From the NCBI GenBank assembly GCA_004347865.1, contig QNUZ01000020.1, positions 1 through 15,638 on the forward strand: a stretch of DNA of 15,638 bases. Direction: 5' to 3'. A program made the translations under genes and the position numbers. This document shows, piece by piece, positions 13,601 to 15,638 of the stretch. The notes under the pieces are model-generated. The model worked only from the letters and a program-made list of their open reading frames with translations. It made no database searches and was not told where the DNA came from. Within the stretch, counting starts at the first letter, position 1; each line of letters begins with the position of its first letter. The stretch is from Archaeoglobi archaeon (GTDB lineage: Archaea > Halobacteriota > Archaeoglobi > Archaeoglobales > Archaeoglobaceae).

Positions 13601-14734
13601 TTAGGAGATATATCTCTCAAGCCGTTTGAGAAACTCGGAAATTCTCTCCCTTGAGGTTGCATAGCTCAGCCTGACCCAATTCTTGAAGGCCACCCCAAAG
13701 GCAGAGCCTGGTGTTAGGGCCACAAACTCTCTCTTTAAAAATTCCTCGCAGAACTTATCTCCGTCTCTGCCCACATTCATGAAGATGTAAAAAGCCCCCT
13801 TCGGCGGAGCATACTTTATACCGAGTTCATCGAGTTTTTTCATTATCATATCCCTTCTTGCCTTGAACTCGGAGACCATTTGTTTTATGAAACTTTCATC
13901 CATTTTTAGTGCTTCCAAAGCTGCATACTGAACGAAGGAAGTCGGATGGCTGACAGAGTGGGACTGCATAACGTTCATTTTCTCTATGATCCATTTTGGA
14001 GCCACAGCGTAACCAAGTCTCCATCCAGTCATCGAATAAGTCTTTGAGAACCCATTTATCGTAATCGTTCTTTCGAACATTCCGTCAAAGCCTGCAAGGC
14101 TGTAATGATTGCCCTCGAAGATGATCTTCTCGTAGATCTCGTCGGACATAACGAGCAGATTCTTGTCGACTGCGAGATCGCTGACCTTCTTCAGGAATTC
14201 TCTATCGTAGACTACACCGAGAGGATTGCTAGGTGTGTTTATTACGATCATCTTCGTTTTTGAGCTTATGAATTCTTCAATGGGCGCATCGCAGAACCCC
14301 TCGCTGTGCGGGACCCAGATCGGTTTCCCCCCTGCCATTAGAACGCAAGCTTCATAGCTGACCCAGGATGGGTCGAGGAGGATTACTTCATCGCCGTCTT
14401 CGATCAGGCACATCATAGCTTCAAAGATCGCGTACTTTGCCCCGGGTGTTACTATGACATTATCTGCGGTTGCTGGAACGGCGTTCTCTTTTCGCATCTT
14501 TTCAGCGATAGCATTTAAAAGCTCAGGAATCCCTTTGGTCGGTGTGTAGAAAATCTTTCCTTCATTCATTGCTCTGTAAGCAGCATCTATTATCCTCTGG
14601 GGAGTCTTGAAATCAGGCTCCCCAACGCTCATGTCAACTACATCTTTTCCTTCCTTTGCCAGCTGCTTAGCTATTGCCGAGATTCTGAGTGTGGCTGAGG
14701 GCTTTACAGCATCAACTCTTTTTGCCGGATTCAT
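13601..14734 (-). CDS. Class I/II pyridoxal-phosphate aminotransferase (aspartate aminotransferase-like)
   Basis: A 377-residue cytoplasmic enzyme of fold type I. Diagnostic residues: SVGEPDFKTP near 36, FYTPTKGIPEL, GAKYAIFEAM for phosphate binding, NTPSNPLG with Asn170, VMSDEIYEKI with Asp198 and Tyr201, and NGFSKTYSMTGWRLGY with the PLP lysine Lys231 and Arg239. The near-C-terminal WVRLSYA gives the arginine that binds the substrate carboxylate. This is the archaeal AspC subgroup (I-gamma type). It probably transfers amino groups between aspartate or similar acids and 2-oxoglutarate, but substrate cannot be fixed from sequence. The ATG at 14734 lies inside ribH (23-base overlap) with AAGGGAG just before it, so the two are co-transcribed. 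Length is normal. Confidence 0.9.
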   Translation of the reverse strand: MNPAKRVDAVKPSATLRISAIAKQLAKEGKDVVDMSVGEPDFKTPQRIIDAAYRAMNEGKIFYTPTKGIPELLNAIAEKMRKENAVPATADNVIVTPGAKYAIFEAMMCLIEDGDEVILLDPSWVSYEACVLMAGGKPIWVPHSEGFCDAPIEEFISSKTKMIVINTPSNPLGVVYDREFLKKVSDLAVDKNLLVMSDEIYEKIIFEGNHYSLAGFDGMFERTITINGFSKTYSMTGWRLGYAVAPKWIIEKMNVMQSHSVSHPTSFVQYAALEALKMDESFIKQMVSEFKARRDMIMKKLDELGIKYAPPKGAFYIFMNVGRDGDKFCEEFLKREFVALTPGSAFGVAFKNWVRLSYATSRERISEFLKRLERYIS

Positions 14735-15149
14735 ACTCCCTTAACCTCTTCACTAATTTCACTGCAGCCTCTACTGCACGCTTTGCATAGTCAACCCTTT
14801 CAGCAGCAGCAACTCTCCCCATTCCAGGGCCGCTTATTCCAAGTGTAACAGGCTTTCCGTACTCGATGCTTAGATCGACAATTTTCCTCGAAGCGTGCTG
14901 GGCTACGATTTCATCGTGTTCAGTTTCGCCCTCGATCACGCAGCCTATTGCAACGACTGCGTCGACTTTTCCTTTCTCAAGCATTTTTTTGATAGCTATT
15001 GGGATGTCAAAGGTGCCGGGAACGCGAATGATCTCGGATACTTCAGCCCCCAGGAATTCGGCGTGCTCTTTTGCGAGGATCTCCATCATGTATGTTATAT
15101 CTCTGTTGAATTCTGAAACTACGAATCCGAGTTTGATCTTTTGTTCCAT
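14712..15149 (-). CDS. ribH: 6,7-dimethyl-8-ribityllumazine synthase
   Basis: A 145-residue protein of the RibH family. It condenses 5-amino-6-ribitylaminouracil with 3,4-dihydroxy-2-butanone 4-phosphate, the penultimate step to riboflavin, usually in 5-mer or 60-mer shells. Visible motifs: SEFNRDIT at the N-terminus for the ribityl chain, VPGTFDIPIAIKKML, AIGCVIEGETEHDEIVAQ with the catalytic-position histidine (His88), and GISGPGMGRVAAAERV at the phosphate site, where many homologues have GPGMTR or similar. The ribitylaminouracil substrate is also the start of the F420 chromophore, which suits a genome relying on F420 (inference). ATG at 15149; no strong ribosome binding site, but a TATA-like box is well placed for a leaderless message. 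Overlaps the aminotransferase gene downstream. Confidence 0.93.
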   Translation of the reverse strand: MEQKIKLGFVVSEFNRDITYMMEILAKEHAEFLGAEVSEIIRVPGTFDIPIAIKKMLEKGKVDAVVAIGCVIEGETEHDEIVAQHASRKIVDLSIEYGKPVTLGISGPGMGRVAAAERVDYAKRAVEAAVKLVKRLREYESGKKS

Positions 15150-15169
15150 GCCTTTTCATTCGCCATCGG

Positions 15170-15181
15170 GTTTTTTAATGT
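15170..15181 (-). promoter_or_regulatory. Possible TATA box of ribH
   Basis: The minus strand reads ACATTAAAAAAC, centred about 26 bases before the ribH ATG at 15149. The spacing fits a leaderless transcript. The sequence is only a moderate TATA match. Confidence 0.4.
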
Positions 15182-15638
15182 TTGCCGGATAGGATTTTCA
15201 TGAAACTCTAAAAATCTATTAGGTCTGCATGATAATTTTTTGTGACTCACCACCGTGGATGGGCTTTTTAATAAGCTATTTTAAGCTGAACTAAAAAATG
15301 AGAATCCGAAAAAGTGTTGTCAATCGTATGCACGCTTCTATATAGTTTTGGACCTCTCCCTGCTCTTGCGGATCAGATATAGCGTTTTATAAGCGATAAA
15401 AACGAGATATCTCATAATAAACCAGTTATGGACGAAATGGGATGATATTAAAGTTCCAGACAGCCCCTAATTCCTGTATTAGCTGTTAACTACCTTTCTG
15501 AAGTTAAGATTTGAGGGGAATAGTATACTATTTTAAGTATTTAATTTTTAATCTAAATCTGTCTTAAAACTGCCCGAATCCAGTTTGGATGGACAATAAT
15601 TAAATTCGTTTCGTGTGGCTTGTTTATATCATAGAAAA
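15182..15638. other. AT-rich intergenic region without a convincing gene
   Basis: No reading frame above about 26 codons is supported on either strand. The longest visible, minus 15415-15338 (starting MRYLVFIAYK), lacks a ribosome binding site and overlaps the inverted repeat. The region contains the inverted repeat at 15375-15412 and palindromes TAGTATACTA (15521-15530) and ATCCA-GTT-TGGAT (15578-15590). A TATA-like TTTATATC at 15624-15631 suggests that a plus-strand gene may begin just beyond the window. No CRISPR repeats, tRNA or clear C/D box RNA was seen. Confidence 0.5.
15375..15412. repeat. Imperfect inverted repeat in intergenic DNA
   Basis: The left arm AGATATAGCGTTTTAT (15375-15390) and right arm ATAAAAACGAGATATCT (15396-15412) are complementary over about 14 positions, with a two-base mismatch and one extra base, around a five-base loop. 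The right arm itself contains the palindrome GAGATATCTC (15404-15413). There is no T tract placed as for a terminator. It may be a regulator site, a structured RNA end or a remnant of a mobile element end; nothing in the sequence decides this. Confidence 0.55.

Noticed and set aside
15338..15415. Short minus-strand frame of 25 codons beginning MRYLVFIAYK
   Set aside because: No ribosome binding site, no family resemblance that I could support, and it overlaps the inverted repeat; likely chance.
15441..15502. Possible C/D box small RNA (GATGAT near 15441, CTGA near 15498)
   Set aside because: The C box is a poor match and no clear D' and C' pair lies between, so the boxes are probably chance.
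15182..15638. CRISPR leader or array
   Set aside because: The stretch is AT-rich like a leader but no repeated unit with regular spacing exists within the window.

Overview
The window looks like a chromosomal segment of a thermophilic euryarchaeon of the Archaeoglobales. The main reason is an unbroken F420H2:quinone oxidoreductase (fqo) operon in the order J-K-M-L-N-A-BC-D-H-I-F. It includes a fused B/C subunit and an FrhB-type input subunit F, and matches the layout I recall for Archaeoglobus fulgidus. An archaeal initiator tRNA, strong GGTGAT-type ribosome binding sites, frequent TTG and GTG starts, and ribH and H4MPT-type genes alongside all agree. I cannot name the species.

Layout. Positions 1-280, minus strand: the first 49 codons of an IS200/IS605-family tnpB run off the left edge, preceded by a hairpin of the kind found at the ends of these elements. 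An initiator tRNA-Met (279-353, minus) follows, with a T6 tract downstream. The 120-base gap to fqoJ holds a TATA-like box placed for a leaderless transcript and a cluster of small dyads, the best being a 19-base one just upstream of the TATA box.

Positions 475-11255, plus strand: eleven tightly packed fqo genes, most joined by 4-base stop/start overlaps. J, K, M, L, N, A and H form the proton-translocating membrane arm. B/C, D and I form the peripheral iron-sulfur arm. F oxidises F420H2 and replaces the NADH module of complex I. I carries four rather than two 4Fe-4S motifs, N has Glu where the antiporter-like channel lysine is expected, and fqoF is clearly richer in GC than its neighbours.

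Positions 11252-13525, minus strand, convergent with fqo: a three-gene operon. Reading order is a membrane-anchored DsbA-like oxidoreductase, a CitG/MdcB-family protein and a DUF447 flavin-reductase-like protein. The last two belong to families linked to tetrahydromethanopterin synthesis. Positions 13601-15149, minus: ribH overlapping a class I aminotransferase.

Positions 15150-15638 hold no convincing gene, only AT-rich sequence with an imperfect inverted repeat and several palindromes.

Together the genes describe respiration fed by reduced F420 into a membrane quinone, probably menaquinone. Neighbours may supply cofactors: RibH uses the ribitylaminouracil that is also a precursor of F420, and the DUF447/CitG pair may serve H4MPT, the C1 carrier whose oxidation steps reduce F420. 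This functional link is inference from context.
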